Origin: a virus
Reading direction: 5' to 3' (one strand)
Length of the DNA stretch: 34,472 bases
IMG/VR virus record: IMGVR_UViG_3300030090_001105
Span: 1-34,472 of that record
Part shown: one piece after another, positions 10,116 to 17,691 of the stretch
Numbering within the stretch: position 1 is the stretch's first letter
Layout of the letters: each line of letters begins with the position of its first letter
Program-made: the position numbers and the translations under genes
Notes under the pieces: generated by a model
Databases searched by the model: none
The model's input: only the letters and a program-made list of their open reading frames with translations
What the model was told of the DNA's origin: nothing

Positions 10116-10481
10116 ATGGCAAACACTTTCAAGACTGTTACTTTTGCAGCCGAACCAGCGTCAGCAGGTACACCTTATGTGATGTACACTGTTGGAGGTT
10201 CGACAACTACTGTAGTTCTTGGTTTAGTTCTTGCAAACATACATACAACTTCTGTAACAACTGAAGTGGAACTTGTCAGTACAACTTCAAACAGAGGTGG
10301 TAACAATAATGTTGCAAACGGAACATCATTCTTAATTAAGGATGTAACCATACCTTCAGGCAGTTCCCTAGAGGTTTTATCTGGATCAAAAGTAATATTA
10401 GAGACAGGTGATAAAATTCAGATTGACTGTTCAGTAGCTGATAAATTATCAGGTACGCTTTCAATAATGGAGATCACATAA
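10116..10481 (+). CDS. Small beta-rich structural protein between fibre genes
   Basis: A 121-residue protein with predicted beta strands throughout (VTFAAEPASAGTPYVMYTVG and later VTIPSGSSLEVLSGSKVIL). Similar small proteins sit beside fibre genes in marine phages, where they are thought to be tail or baseplate-like accessory proteins. It has one of the best ribosome binding sites in the region (AAAGGAGG at 10102-10109, 6 bases before ATG), which suggests high expression. The stop overlaps the next start as TAATG. The exact role is unknown. Confidence 0.7.
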   Translation: MANTFKTVTFAAEPASAGTPYVMYTVGGSTTTVVLGLVLANIHTTSVTTEVELVSTTSNRGGNNNVANGTSFLIKDVTIPSGSSLEVLSGSKVILETGDKIQIDCSVADKLSGTLSIMEIT

Positions 10482-11119
10482 TGTATATTGGTAAAAAACC
10501 TACACCAGCACCTTTAACAAGTTCAGATATTCCTGATTTACCTGCAACAAAAATTACATCAGGAACTTTTCCAGCTTTGAATGGAAGTAACTTAACTAAT
10601 ATTGATGCTGGAAAAGTTTTACAGGTTGTTTCTGGAACTGATAATACCCAATATGAATTAACTTCTTCAAGTGCTACAACAGATCAAGCTGGTTCTTCTG
10701 CATTTTCAATAACACCATCAGCAACATCAAGTAAAATTATGGTTAATTTTCAAATTGGTCAAATCATGTCAAAAGATGGTTCAGGTATTAGAATGAGAAT
10801 ATACAGACAAATAGCTGGTGGCGGTTATTCTCATGTAACTGCGTTATCAGGTGCGGCAAGTGGTAGTAATAGTCCAGCCGCATTTGCTGGTAACTTTGGC
10901 TCACACACAGATTCAGAAGATGAAAATAGAACAAGAACTATTGGTGGTTCTTTTGTTGATAGTCCTAACACAACAAGTCAGGTTGACTACAAACTTTATT
11001 TTGGACAAGGTGATACAGGTACAAGATATGTTTATGTCAATAGAACAAGAGGAACAAGTGATAGCGTATATAGAAATCAAACTTTAACCCATGTAACTTT
11101 ATTTGAAATAGGAGCATAA
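10481..11119 (+). CDS. Tail fibre / receptor-binding module
   Basis: A 212-residue protein. Its N-terminus (MYIGKKPTPAPLTSSDIPDLPATKITSG) is the short linker seen at the start of many marine fibre proteins. The C-terminal 150 residues are beta-rich (SATSSKIMVNFQIGQIM, VYVNRTRG, LTHVTLFEIGA) and resemble the distal beta-sandwich domain of phage fibres. It lies in a run of fibre and chaperone genes connected by TAATG overlaps. Host-recognition function is inferred from fold-like features and neighbourhood. Confidence 0.72.
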   Translation: MYIGKKPTPAPLTSSDIPDLPATKITSGTFPALNGSNLTNIDAGKVLQVVSGTDNTQYELTSSSATTDQAGSSAFSITPSATSSKIMVNFQIGQIMSKDGSGIRMRIYRQIAGGGYSHVTALSGAASGSNSPAAFAGNFGSHTDSEDENRTRTIGGSFVDSPNTTSQVDYKLYFGQGDTGTRYVYVNRTRGTSDSVYRNQTLTHVTLFEIGA

Positions 11120-11406
11120 TGATATTAGAAGCTATACATAAAATAAATCCAAAAGCAGAATGTACTGTTAAAAATGGAAATCTTGACACTATTGAATGGC
11201 ACGATGGAACTGACCCTATTTCAAAAGAAGAAATAGAAGTAGCTTTAAAAGAAGTACAAGCTGAATATGATGCAAAAAAATATCAAAGAGATAGAGCAAA
11301 AGAATATCCATTAATAGTAGATCAACTAGACGACATTTATCATAATGGTATAGATGGTTGGAAACAAACAATAAAAGCAGTAAAGGACAAATACCCAAAA
11401 GGATAA
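11119..11406 (+). CDS. Fibre-associated chaperone-like small protein (XkdW-like)
   Basis: A 95-residue acidic and helical protein. The C-terminal half, with KYQRDRAKEYPLIVDQLDDIYHNG and AVKDKYPKG, carries the YP-x-I-x-DQLDDIYHNG pattern common in small proteins next to phage tail fibre genes (XkdW-like family, from memory). Such proteins probably help fold or attach fibres. It lies between two fibre modules, coupled by TAATG upstream and a 3-base gap downstream. No enzymatic motif is seen. Confidence 0.65.
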   Translation: MILEAIHKINPKAECTVKNGNLDTIEWHDGTDPISKEEIEVALKEVQAEYDAKKYQRDRAKEYPLIVDQLDDIYHNGIDGWKQTIKAVKDKYPKG

Positions 11407-11409
11407 TTT

Positions 11410-12474
11410 ATGGCATATATAGGAAAAGAACCAGTAGTAGGAAATTTTCAAGTTTGTGATGCAATAAGTGTAGTCAATGGACAAGCGGCTTACACAATGC
11501 AAGTATCATCAACTAATGTAGTGCCAGAAAGTGCAAATCACATGCTTGTTTCTTTAAATGGTATCTTACAAAAACCCGGATCATCATTTACAGTTTCAGG
11601 TTCAACAATAACTTTTGCATCTAATTTAGCAACAGGCGATGTTATAGATTTTATAATGTTACTTGGTAATGTTCTTGATTTAGGTGTGCCAAGTGATGCT
11701 ACAGTTACAGATGCCAAAGCAAACTTTGTATCAACATCATCTGCGGCTGGGTTACAGATAAAAGGTGATGGAACAACTGATGGTACTTTACAACTTAATT
11801 GTAGTCAAAACAGTCATGGTATAAAATTAAAATCTCCAGCACATTCTGCTGGTCAAAGTTATACTTTAACATTCCCAACTACCGCACCATCATCAGGAAA
11901 AGCATTAATCACAGATGGGTCAGGTAATTTATCTTTTAGTTCTGCTGGTAGCTTTACAAAATTAGCAACAACGACAATTTCATCAGCAGTATCTGCTGTT
12001 AATTTTGATAACACAGTAGTTGGTGGATATAATTACTACCAAGTAAGAATGTCAAATATTGGTGTATCTAATGATGCAGATGATATTGGTATAAAATTAT
12101 CAAGCGATAATGGTAGCAGTTTTGGTTCAATAGAAGCAACAAGAGCTTATCCTCAATCATTAGAAAATTCTGGTAATTATGATGTAAATTCAGCAGGAGA
12201 TTATAGTTATCATTTATTAACACAAGATTCTGAAGCAACAGAAAGTACAGATGGAATTAGTGGTGCGATTGTTGATATTTTTAATGCAAGTAATGCTTCA
12301 AATCATAAACACATGATTTCACATAGTTTTACAAAAAATCAGAATGGTAGTTATTATGCTTATTGGACTACAAGTAGAAACCAATTAACATCAGCAGTAA
12401 ATTATATTAGAATTAATAATGAAAATAATACTTTGGATAGTGGAACATTTACTTTATATGGGATAGAAAGCTAA
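11410..12474 (+). CDS. Tail fibre with C-terminal receptor-binding module
   Basis: A 354-residue modular fibre. Residues 1-95 (MAYIGKEPVVGNF, then LVSLNGILQKPGSSFTVSGS and GDVIDFIMLLG) are the N-terminal adhesin-attachment type seen in marine phage fibres. A short repeat-like shaft follows (TDGTLQLNCSQNSHGIKLKS, GKALITDGSGNLSFS). The last 170 residues end in LDSGTFTLYGIES, which matches the endings of the next three fibre genes and marks a shared distal fold. The gene overlaps the next start as TAATG. Confidence 0.75.
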   Translation: MAYIGKEPVVGNFQVCDAISVVNGQAAYTMQVSSTNVVPESANHMLVSLNGILQKPGSSFTVSGSTITFASNLATGDVIDFIMLLGNVLDLGVPSDATVTDAKANFVSTSSAAGLQIKGDGTTDGTLQLNCSQNSHGIKLKSPAHSAGQSYTLTFPTTAPSSGKALITDGSGNLSFSSAGSFTKLATTTISSAVSAVNFDNTVVGGYNYYQVRMSNIGVSNDADDIGIKLSSDNGSSFGSIEATRAYPQSLENSGNYDVNSAGDYSYHLLTQDSEATESTDGISGAIVDIFNASNASNHKHMISHSFTKNQNGSYYAYWTTSRNQLTSAVNYIRINNENNTLDSGTFTLYGIES

Positions 12475-12680
12475 TGAAACAATATATTAATAACAAATTA
12501 GTTGATTTAACACCTGAAGAAAAAACAATTAGAGAAGAAGAAAGAAAAAAATATCAACAATATAAAAAAATTAGAAAAGATATTGAAACAAATATTGCTA
12601 ATAAAAAAGCATCAGGAAAACAAAAATTAAAAGATTTAGGTTTAGATGATGATGAAATAAAAGCATTGATGGGGGTCTAA
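12474..12680 (+). CDS. Small charged protein within the fibre cluster
   Basis: A 68-residue protein, highly charged and helical. The first part (YINNKLVDLTPEEKTIREEE) resembles the fibre-assembly chaperone start pattern, and the end (KQKLKDLGLDDDEIKALMG) matches a short motif found at the end of small tail-associated proteins in marine phages. It lies between fibre modules. It may be a dedicated chaperone; this is inference. Confidence 0.6.
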   Translation: MKQYINNKLVDLTPEEKTIREEERKKYQQYKKIRKDIETNIANKKASGKQKLKDLGLDDDEIKALMGV

Positions 12681-12681
12681 T

Positions 12682-13296
12682 ATGGCTCTACTCTTTGCTA
12701 AAAACAATTCCCTTTCATCAGTAACAGCACTCCCAACTTCAGTATCAGGTGGTGCTATGACTTTATTAGAAACTCAAACTGCATCAAGTTCATCTACAAT
12801 AAGTTTTACTTCAAACATAGACTCTACTTATAAAGAATATATTTTTAAATTTATTAACTTGCACCCATCAGCAGATGCAGTAGCTTTTTTATTTAATATG
12901 AGTACAGATAGCGGCTCAAATTATAATGTAACGAAAACGACTACAATTTTTGAAGCAAGACATACTGAAGATGGTGGTACAAGTGGTCTTGCTTATTCAG
13001 GAAGAACATTATCAGAAGATTTAGCACAATCTACATCTTTTCAAAGATTGGCTAATAATGTAAGTTCTGACAGCGATCATGGTGTTTGTGGATATATAAA
13101 TTTATTTGACCCATCTAACACTACTTTTGTCAAAAACTATATAGGTCTTATAAGTGTAGTAAATAATGGAAATGGTGCTTATCAATATTATAATGCTGGA
13201 TATGGTAATACTGCAAGTGCAGTAAATGCAATTCAGTTTAAAATGGATAGTGGAAATATAGATAGTGGAACAATTAAATTATATGGAGTATCGTAA
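12682..13296 (+). CDS. Receptor-binding fibre tip, paralogue 1 of a tandem set
   Basis: A 204-residue beta-rich protein. The core layout, shared with the next two genes, is QTASSSSTISF near residue 32, a strand with YIFKFINLHPSAD, an NxSTDSGSNYNVTKT block, a TFVKNYI segment, AVNAIQFKMDSGNIDSG and a final KLYGV. This is a single distal beta-sandwich domain without an attachment shaft, so it may assemble onto another fibre. It ends in a TAATG overlap with paralogue 2. Confidence 0.72.
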   Translation: MALLFAKNNSLSSVTALPTSVSGGAMTLLETQTASSSSTISFTSNIDSTYKEYIFKFINLHPSADAVAFLFNMSTDSGSNYNVTKTTTIFEARHTEDGGTSGLAYSGRTLSEDLAQSTSFQRLANNVSSDSDHGVCGYINLFDPSNTTFVKNYIGLISVVNNGNGAYQYYNAGYGNTASAVNAIQFKMDSGNIDSGTIKLYGVS

Positions 13297-13922
13297 TGAC
13301 TTTTAGTTTAGTAAAACACAATAATAATTCTATATCAGCTATAACTACTGCTGGAACATTATCATCTAATCAAGTTTTAATAAAAGAACAAACTGCCAGT
13401 TCAAGTGCATCAATATCTTTTGTTCATGGAAGTTCAGATGTAGTATTTGATAGCACATATCCAATTTATAGATTTGTGTATATTAATATACACCCATCTG
13501 CTTATTCTTACCTTGCTTTTAATGCTAGTACAGATAGTGGGTCAAATTATAATGTTACTAAAACAAATACAACTACTTCTGCTTATCATGGAGAAAATGG
13601 TTCATCAGCAGATTATTATTATATTGATGCAGATTTAGCACAAGGAACAGGAGTTGCTAATATTACTGGTGGTGTCCATACTGATAGTGATAGTTCTTTA
13701 AGTGGTCAAATGTTTGTGTTTGCACCATCTTCCACTACATTTGTAAAACATTTTTTAACAGATAGTTCAAGAATGGACTATTCAGTTGTACCATATAATA
13801 ATAGATGGATTACTTCTGGATATATGAATACTGCATCAGCAATTAATGGTATTCAATTTTCTATGACAACAGGAAATATAGATGCTGGAACTTTTAAACT
13901 CTATGGAATTAAAGGAAGTTAA
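13296..13922 (+). CDS. Receptor-binding fibre tip, paralogue 2 of a tandem set
   Basis: A 208-residue protein with the same order of blocks as its neighbours: QTASSSASISF, then FVYINIHPSAYSYLAF, ASTDSGSNYNVTKTNTT, TTFVKHFL, AINGIQFSMTTGNIDAG and a final KLYGI. The middle loops (residues 85-120 and 150-170) differ strongly from the neighbours in sequence and length, as expected for receptor-contacting loops. The start overlaps the previous stop as TAATG, and the following gene begins immediately after its stop. Confidence 0.72.
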   Translation: MTFSLVKHNNNSISAITTAGTLSSNQVLIKEQTASSSASISFVHGSSDVVFDSTYPIYRFVYINIHPSAYSYLAFNASTDSGSNYNVTKTNTTTSAYHGENGSSADYYYIDADLAQGTGVANITGGVHTDSDSSLSGQMFVFAPSSTTFVKHFLTDSSRMDYSVVPYNNRWITSGYMNTASAINGIQFSMTTGNIDAGTFKLYGIKGS

Positions 13923-14534
13923 ATGTCAATAGTCAAGTTAAATAACAGATCAGTAAAAGATGTATCAACTTTTGGGTCAATATCTTCTCTTGGAAGTCTT
14001 GTGCATATTGCAACACAAACAGCATCATCATCATCAAGCATAAGTTTTACTTCAGGGATTGATAGCACTTATAAAGAATATATTTTTTATTTTGTAAATA
14101 TTCATGCGGCAACAGATAATAGTGAGTTTTCTTATGCTTTTAGTTCTGATGGTGGTTCTAGTTATACTTCTGTCCAAAAACAAACCACATATTTTAGAAG
14201 CTATCATTATGAAGATGGTGTAAGTGGTGCTTCATTAGATTATAGGAGTAATCAAGATACAGCACTTGGCACAGGAAAACGACCATTATCTGAGGGTCAA
14301 GGAAATGCTAATGATGAAAGTTTATCAGGTTTTTTTCATTTATTTAATACAAGTGATACAACATTTGTAAAACATTTTATTGCTCAAACAAATTTTTCAG
14401 GAAGATTAGATTATACTATGAATTGCTTTTCGGCTGGATATGCAAATTCTACTAGTGCAATAAATGCAGTTCAGTTCTCTATGGACACAGGAAATATAGA
14501 TAGTGGACAGATATTGCTATTTGGAGTAAATTAA
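13923..14534 (+). CDS. Receptor-binding fibre tip, paralogue 3 of a tandem set
   Basis: A 203-residue protein sharing QTASSSSSISFTSGIDSTYK with paralogue 1 (almost identical, including STYKEYIF) and TTFVKHFI with paralogue 2. It ends AINAVQFSMDTGNIDSGQILLFGV. The alternating similarity to its two neighbours suggests duplication with some exchange between copies. It is the last fibre tip; an assembly chaperone with a good ribosome binding site follows. Confidence 0.72.
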   Translation: MSIVKLNNRSVKDVSTFGSISSLGSLVHIATQTASSSSSISFTSGIDSTYKEYIFYFVNIHAATDNSEFSYAFSSDGGSSYTSVQKQTTYFRSYHYEDGVSGASLDYRSNQDTALGTGKRPLSEGQGNANDESLSGFFHLFNTSDTTFVKHFIAQTNFSGRLDYTMNCFSAGYANSTSAINAVQFSMDTGNIDSGQILLFGVN

Positions 14535-14551
14535 CATAAAAGGAGTATATT

Positions 14552-14839
14552 ATGCCAAGATATAAATTAGTAAATGGAGAACGAATACAGTTCACAGCAG
14601 AAGAAGAAGCACAAAGAGACCAAGAAGAAGCTGATTGGGAAGCTGGTGCTTTTGAAAGAGCAATCGCAGATTTAAGACAAAGAAGAAATGCTTTGTTATC
14701 TTCTACTGATTTTTATGCTTTATCAGATGTAACAATGTCAGATGAAATGAAACAATACAGACAAGATCTAAGAGATATAACTGAGGGTCTATCAACAAAA
14801 GAAGAAGTAGAAGCTAAAGAGTTTCCTACTAAACCATAA
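14552..14839 (+). CDS. Tail fibre assembly chaperone-like protein (phage tail APC type)
   Basis: A 95-residue acidic helical protein. The C-terminal half contains RRNALLSSTDFYALSDVTM followed by EMKQYRQDLRDI, the signature of the phage tail assembly chaperone family (R-N-x-LL-x-x-T-D, then W/Y-R-Q-x-LRDI). The N-terminus (YKLVNGERIQFTAEEEAQRD) is the common leader of such proteins. A clear ribosome binding site (AAAAGGAG) precedes the ATG. Its position right after the fibre tips supports a role in folding them. Confidence 0.78.
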   Translation: MPRYKLVNGERIQFTAEEEAQRDQEEADWEAGAFERAIADLRQRRNALLSSTDFYALSDVTMSDEMKQYRQDLRDITEGLSTKEEVEAKEFPTKP

Positions 14840-14841
14840 TT

Positions 14842-15036
14842 ATGATTGAAAACGAGAAACAGTCGATTGCAAAATTAGATAAAGAAATTGCAGTAATTAA
14901 GACTGAAGTCTCGGAGATAAAAAATAATCACCTTGCACATATCAAAAAAGATATAGATCGTATCTTATATATTCTTGGAGCTGTAGGTATTGCAGTTCTA
15001 GGTGAACTCTTCATCCTGCTAAACAAAGTTCTATAG
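14842..15036 (+). CDS. Small coiled-coil membrane protein, possible lysis accessory
   Basis: A 64-residue protein with an N-terminal charged heptad region (residues 1-40, KLDKEIAVIKTEVSEIKNNH) and one C-terminal transmembrane segment (ILYILGAVGIAVLGELFILL). This layout resembles XhlA-like or holin accessory proteins found before lysis genes. No spanin lipobox is seen. It begins the lysis-associated part of the late region. The role is inferred from topology and position. Confidence 0.6.
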   Translation: MIENEKQSIAKLDKEIAVIKTEVSEIKNNHLAHIKKDIDRILYILGAVGIAVLGELFILLNKVL

Positions 15037-15038
15037 TA

Positions 15039-15047
15039 TTATCCACA
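15039..15047 (+). promoter_or_regulatory. Perfect DnaA-box sequence TTATCCACA
   Basis: The 9-mer TTATCCACA, identical to the strong E. coli DnaA-box consensus, lies in a 32-bp gap between two genes. The phage itself encodes a DnaA DNA-binding domain, so the match is worth noting. A single 9-mer can occur by chance in an AT-rich genome of this size, and no cluster of boxes was seen. Confidence 0.3.
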
Positions 15048-15068
15048 TTTATAGTGTAGTAAAAACTA

Positions 15069-15281
15069 ATGAAGTTTTTGCTAGTAATGGTTATATGTTC
15101 CTCGACTTATAGTAGTTGTATGCCTCCGGTAGAACACACTACTTACTATTCAGATAGTTATACTTGCTTGATTGATGGTTATAGAAAATCAGAAAGCCTG
15201 TTGATAACTATTGGATCAGAAGCTGTTAATCGAGATGGACTATATGTGAAGTTTGATTGTAGATTAATAGATAATGTCTAG
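15069..15281 (+). CDS. Small exported cysteine-containing protein
   Basis: A 70-residue protein that begins with a short hydrophobic export signal (MKFLLVMVICSSTYSS) followed by CMPPVEHTTYYSDSYTCLIDGYRKS and a final Cys near residue 65. Cysteines at about 10, 17, 33 and 65 could form disulfides in the periplasm. Similar small proteins lie in the lysis region of other marine phages as far as I recall, without known function. It overlaps the next gene by 8 bases. Confidence 0.6.
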   Translation: MKFLLVMVICSSTYSSCMPPVEHTTYYSDSYTCLIDGYRKSESLLITIGSEAVNRDGLYVKFDCRLIDNV

Positions 15282-15573
15282 GCGAAAGAAAGCAGTAAAA
15301 GGATTAGAAAGCGAGTTAATTGTGCAACTTAAACTCGTAAAAGACCCTAATTTAATAGTATTTACCCCTGTGGGTGGTCTTGGACCAATCGATATTATTA
15401 CTTTAAATTTATCTACAGGTGAATATACTGCTTATGATGTCAAAAGTAAAAATTATAGATATAAGAACTACACTGGCTCTGATGGTTATAGACGGAATAC
15501 GAAAGGCAGTCTTATCTATAGAAAAAAAACAAAAGAACAAAAAAGGCTCAAAGTCAAAATAATATATCCATGA
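15274..15573 (+). CDS. PD-(D/E)XK-like putative nuclease
   Basis: A 99-residue basic protein. Residues 36-58 have the order expected of a PD-(D/E)XK core: GLGPIDII (Asp), a beta strand, then EYTAYDVKSK, where D-V-K would be the (D/E)XK pair, followed by a basic aromatic tail. An N-terminal helix GLESELIVQLKLVKD could supply the conserved Glu. In the late region such a small nuclease could help process DNA during packaging or degrade host DNA. It overlaps its neighbours by 8 and 4 bases. Family placement is by motif only. Confidence 0.55.
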   Translation: MSRRKKAVKGLESELIVQLKLVKDPNLIVFTPVGGLGPIDIITLNLSTGEYTAYDVKSKNYRYKNYTGSDGYRRNTKGSLIYRKKTKEQKRLKVKIIYP

Positions 15574-16046
15574 ACTTATCCAGAAATTTTACATTACAAG
15601 AATTAATTAAGTCAGATACAGCAATAAGAAAAGGTATCGATAACAATCCTAATGCCGATCAAATAGAAAAATTAAAACTACTTTGTGAAAATATTTTACA
15701 ACCCGTAAGAGATCATTTTGGTAGAGTTACAGTTACCAGCTGCTATCGATCTCCAGAGCTTTGTGTTGCCATAGGTTCGAGTTTGACTAGCCAACATTCA
15801 AAAGCAGAGGCTGTAGATTTTGAAGTGATAGGTACAGATAATGCTGAAGTATTTGATTGGATCAAAGATAATCTTGAATACGACCAAATGATTTTAGAAT
15901 TTTATACTCCGGGTGAACCTAATTCTGGGTGGGTACATTGTAGTTATGTATCAGATAGTCCAAGAAAACAATTATTAAGAGCTTACAGAGAAGATGGTAA
16001 AGTAAAATATAAACCTATAATAGGTAACGCAAAGGATGTACTATGA
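15570..16046 (+). CDS. Peptidoglycan endopeptidase, M15-like (endolysin)
   Basis: A 158-residue protein with the peptidase M15 zinc motif: SCYRSPELC, then SQHSKAEAVDFEV (His and Asp ligands with H-x6-D spacing) and SGWVHCSYV with the third ligand His. The N-terminal LSRNFTLQELIKSDTA stretch is the usual M15_3 start. It should cut the peptide cross-links of the host cell wall at lysis. No signal peptide is seen, so it needs a holin; the next gene is a holin candidate. It starts in a 4-base ATGA overlap. Confidence 0.87.
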   Translation: MNLSRNFTLQELIKSDTAIRKGIDNNPNADQIEKLKLLCENILQPVRDHFGRVTVTSCYRSPELCVAIGSSLTSQHSKAEAVDFEVIGTDNAEVFDWIKDNLEYDQMILEFYTPGEPNSGWVHCSYVSDSPRKQLLRAYREDGKVKYKPIIGNAKDVL

Positions 16047-16423
16047 TGTGGAATGTTTTAGGAATGGGGATCAAGACCGCAGCAAAATTATATTCTGATA
16101 AACAAAAAACTAAAGAAGCATTATCAGAAGCTAGACTACTTCATGCAGAGAAGATGAAACGAGGGGAGATAGAATACAAAGGTAAAGTATTTGAACATCA
16201 GAAGGGAGACTGGAAAGATGAATTTGTTTTACTTACAATAAGTTCCCCTCTGTTTCTTCTTGCATATTCTGTTTTTGCAGAGGATGAGGATATACAAGCA
16301 AAGATAGATTTATATTTTGAAAAATTACAACAGATGCCATGGTGGATGATTTCACTTTGGGTTTCTGTTGTCGCTGCTATCTATGGTATCAAAGCAACTG
16401 AACTGACTAAATTTAAAAAATGA
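16043..16423 (+). CDS. Holin-like membrane protein
   Basis: A 126-residue protein. A charged N-terminal helix (HAEKMKRGEIEYKGK) and the segment QKGDWKDEFVLLTISSPLFLLAYSVF precede a second membrane stretch, WWMISLWVSVVAAIYGI, so two transmembrane helices are predicted. This arrangement follows an M15 endolysin in many marine phages and is commonly annotated as a holin. It is coupled to the endolysin by a 4-base overlap and to the following tiny gene by ATGA. Confidence 0.68.
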   Translation: MMWNVLGMGIKTAAKLYSDKQKTKEALSEARLLHAEKMKRGEIEYKGKVFEHQKGDWKDEFVLLTISSPLFLLAYSVFAEDEDIQAKIDLYFEKLQQMPWWMISLWVSVVAAIYGIKATELTKFKK

Positions 16424-16563
16424 GTAATCAAATAGCAAAAATGTTTTCTCAAGTCTTTGGGACTAAAGTTACATTGAAAGCACAACAAGGATATGGCAAG
16501 AAAAAAGTTCAATCTCGAAAAATTACCTCACGAAAGAATACCAAAAAAAACAAGTCAAGGTAA
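16420..16563 (+). CDS. Tiny basic protein, 47 residues
   Basis: The reading frame starts at the ATG overlapping the holin-like stop (ATGA at 16420) and gives MSNQIAKMFSQVFGTKVTLK followed by a Lys/Arg-rich tail ending TSRKNTKKNKSR. It is the first of a series of very short basic proteins in the late operon. It overlaps the next tiny gene by 71 bases in a different frame. A nucleic-acid-binding role is suggested by composition only. Confidence 0.5.
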   Translation: MSNQIAKMFSQVFGTKVTLKAQQGYGKKKVQSRKITSRKNTKKNKSR

Positions 16564-16645
16564 TCGTAAATCAAAGATGAAGTTTTCATCGATGAACAAA
16601 CATAGGAAAAGATCATTCAAATCTTACAACCGCCAAGGCAAATGA
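16493..16645 (+). CDS. Tiny basic protein, 50 residues (MARKKF type)
   Basis: The frame from ATG at 16493 gives MARKKFNLEKLPHERIPKKT, then SQGNRKSKMKFSSMNKHRKR and a SFKSYNRQGK end. The HERIPKKTSQG and KHRKRSFK-YRxQG elements recur in small proteins of marine phages, by my recollection. It is strongly basic. The stop overlaps the next ATG as ATGA. Although it overlaps the previous gene in another frame, its motif content makes it the more convincing of the two. Confidence 0.6.
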   Translation: MARKKFNLEKLPHERIPKKTSQGNRKSKMKFSSMNKHRKRSFKSYNRQGK

Positions 16646-16851
16646 AGTCTGTCATAATATTGTTGGTCGCAGCACACCTTGAATTTACTATAGATACGCC
16701 TTTACAAAGATACAAGATTACCTTCAAGGATAATTTTAATTGTTTTGATAAGATAGATGAGATAAGAGAGAAGATAGCTATTTACCATGAAGACATTAAC
16801 AAATGGTTACTAAAAGACGGAAGGCAAATGGTCGGAGGATATTGCGAATGA
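16642..16851 (+). CDS. Small exported protein with two cysteines
   Basis: A 69-residue protein with a short hydrophobic start (MKSVIILLVAAHLEF), an FNCFDKIDEIREKIA segment and a C-terminal VGGYCE. The pattern of a signal peptide, a Cys in the first third and a Gly-x-Cys end is shared with small secreted proteins of other marine phages. It overlaps both neighbours through ATGA junctions. Function is unknown; a periplasmic role during lysis is possible. Confidence 0.58.
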   Translation: MKSVIILLVAAHLEFTIDTPLQRYKITFKDNFNCFDKIDEIREKIAIYHEDINKWLLKDGRQMVGGYCE

Positions 16852-17210
16852 AAAAAGATGATACAATTAAAGTAAGTTCAGAGAGCAAACTACAGCTCCC
16901 GTTAGCTAACTTGATTGGAATAATTATTATCGTTTCTGGAGCAGTGTTCGGCTATGCTAATCTTACTGGTAGAATTACAGCTCTTGAAACTCAAGATCAG
17001 CTAATGTCTAGTGATTTGTTAAAGAAGGCGGAACAAGAGCCAAAAAATTTAGAAATGTATATGTTGATTGAACACCTTGCAGGACAAATAGAAAATATTG
17101 AAAAAGAAATACAGGAAAGTAGATATAATAAAGTAAATATAGATCACTTAAAAGAGCAAGTGGATGTATTACAAAAACAAATAGATAAATTAAGAAACGG
17201 AGGTCATTAG
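16848..17210 (+). CDS. Membrane-anchored coiled-coil protein (possible spanin or holin partner)
   Basis: The start chosen is ATG at 16848, which overlaps the previous stop (ATGA) and follows GGAGG at 16834-16838. A start at 16803 would lie inside the previous gene without a better site. The 120-residue product has one transmembrane segment (LANLIGIIIIVSGAVFGYAN) and a long coiled coil (about residues 50-118, ending EQVDVLQKQIDKLRNG). This is the layout of an inner-membrane spanin or holin-associated protein. Its place right after the endolysin region supports a lysis role, which is inference. Confidence 0.62.
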   Translation: MKKDDTIKVSSESKLQLPLANLIGIIIIVSGAVFGYANLTGRITALETQDQLMSSDLLKKAEQEPKNLEMYMLIEHLAGQIENIEKEIQESRYNKVNIDHLKEQVDVLQKQIDKLRNGGH

Positions 17211-17407
17211 TGGAATTAGTTTTTGCTTTATTGATGTATCTTGGCGATCCGCCAGTTTTGAAAGAACATTTATTAATGCCAAGTTTATCTGAATGTTTAG
17301 CTAAAAAAAGAATAGCAACAAGAAATTCTAACGCAGAATATGCGTGTATGAAAGTTAATGCTGTGGTAAAAGATGGTAAGATAATAAGTATATCAAAGAG
17401 TGATTGA
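17210..17407 (+). CDS. Small exported protein, GTG start
   Basis: A 65-residue product that starts at GTG 17210, overlapping the previous TAG as TAGTG and preceded by a strong CGGAGGT site. Residues 1-12 (MELVFALLMYLG) are hydrophobic, followed by LSECLAKKRIATRNS, YACMKVNAVVKDGK and ISISKS. A two-Cys pattern with a final strand suggests a small secreted or periplasmic protein. A possible pairing with the preceding coiled-coil membrane protein (outer-membrane spanin-like) is speculative, as no lipobox is evident. Confidence 0.55.
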   Translation: MELVFALLMYLGDPPVLKEHLLMPSLSECLAKKRIATRNSNAEYACMKVNAVVKDGKIISISKSD

Positions 17408-17691
17408 TGAGAAAGAAACATAAAAATCCTAGAGGTGGTTTGACAGCAGCAGGAAGAGCTTACTTCAAAAGAAAAGAAGGTTCTAATTTAAGACCACCTG
17501 TAAAATCAGCAAAACGAGGCACAAAAAATTTTAGAAGAAGAGTTAGTTTTGCAGCTAGATTTTCTGGTATGCGTGGTCGAATGAAAGATGATAAAGGCAG
17601 ACCAACAAGATTAGCTTTAGCTTTGAGAGCTTGGGGTTTTAGAAATAAACAAAGTGCTGCTGCCTTTGCTAGACGAAATAAAAAAAGGTGA
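17404..17691 (+). CDS. Basic 95-residue protein (NPRGGLTAAGRAYFK type)
   Basis: A very basic protein. It opens with KHKNPRGGLTAAGRAYFKRK, continues with GSNLRPPVKSAKRG, and has SFAARFSGMRGRMKDDKGR followed by PTRLALALRAWG. This order (NPxGGL, AYFKRKEG-xNL-RP, SF-xR, G-MKDDKGxPTRLAL) is a recurrent phage and bacterial domain of unknown function (DUF6321-like, from memory). The Arg/Lys content suggests binding to nucleic acid. It starts in a 4-base ATGA overlap and is followed by a GTGA overlap. Confidence 0.68.
   Translation: MMRKKHKNPRGGLTAAGRAYFKRKEGSNLRPPVKSAKRGTKNFRRRVSFAARFSGMRGRMKDDKGRPTRLALALRAWGFRNKQSAAAFARRNKKR

Noticed and set aside
17008-17421. Minus-strand frame of 137 codons opposite the coiled-coil membrane protein
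   Set aside because: Leu/Phe-rich composition is typical of the complement of Lys/Glu-rich genes, and two supported plus-strand genes cover it.
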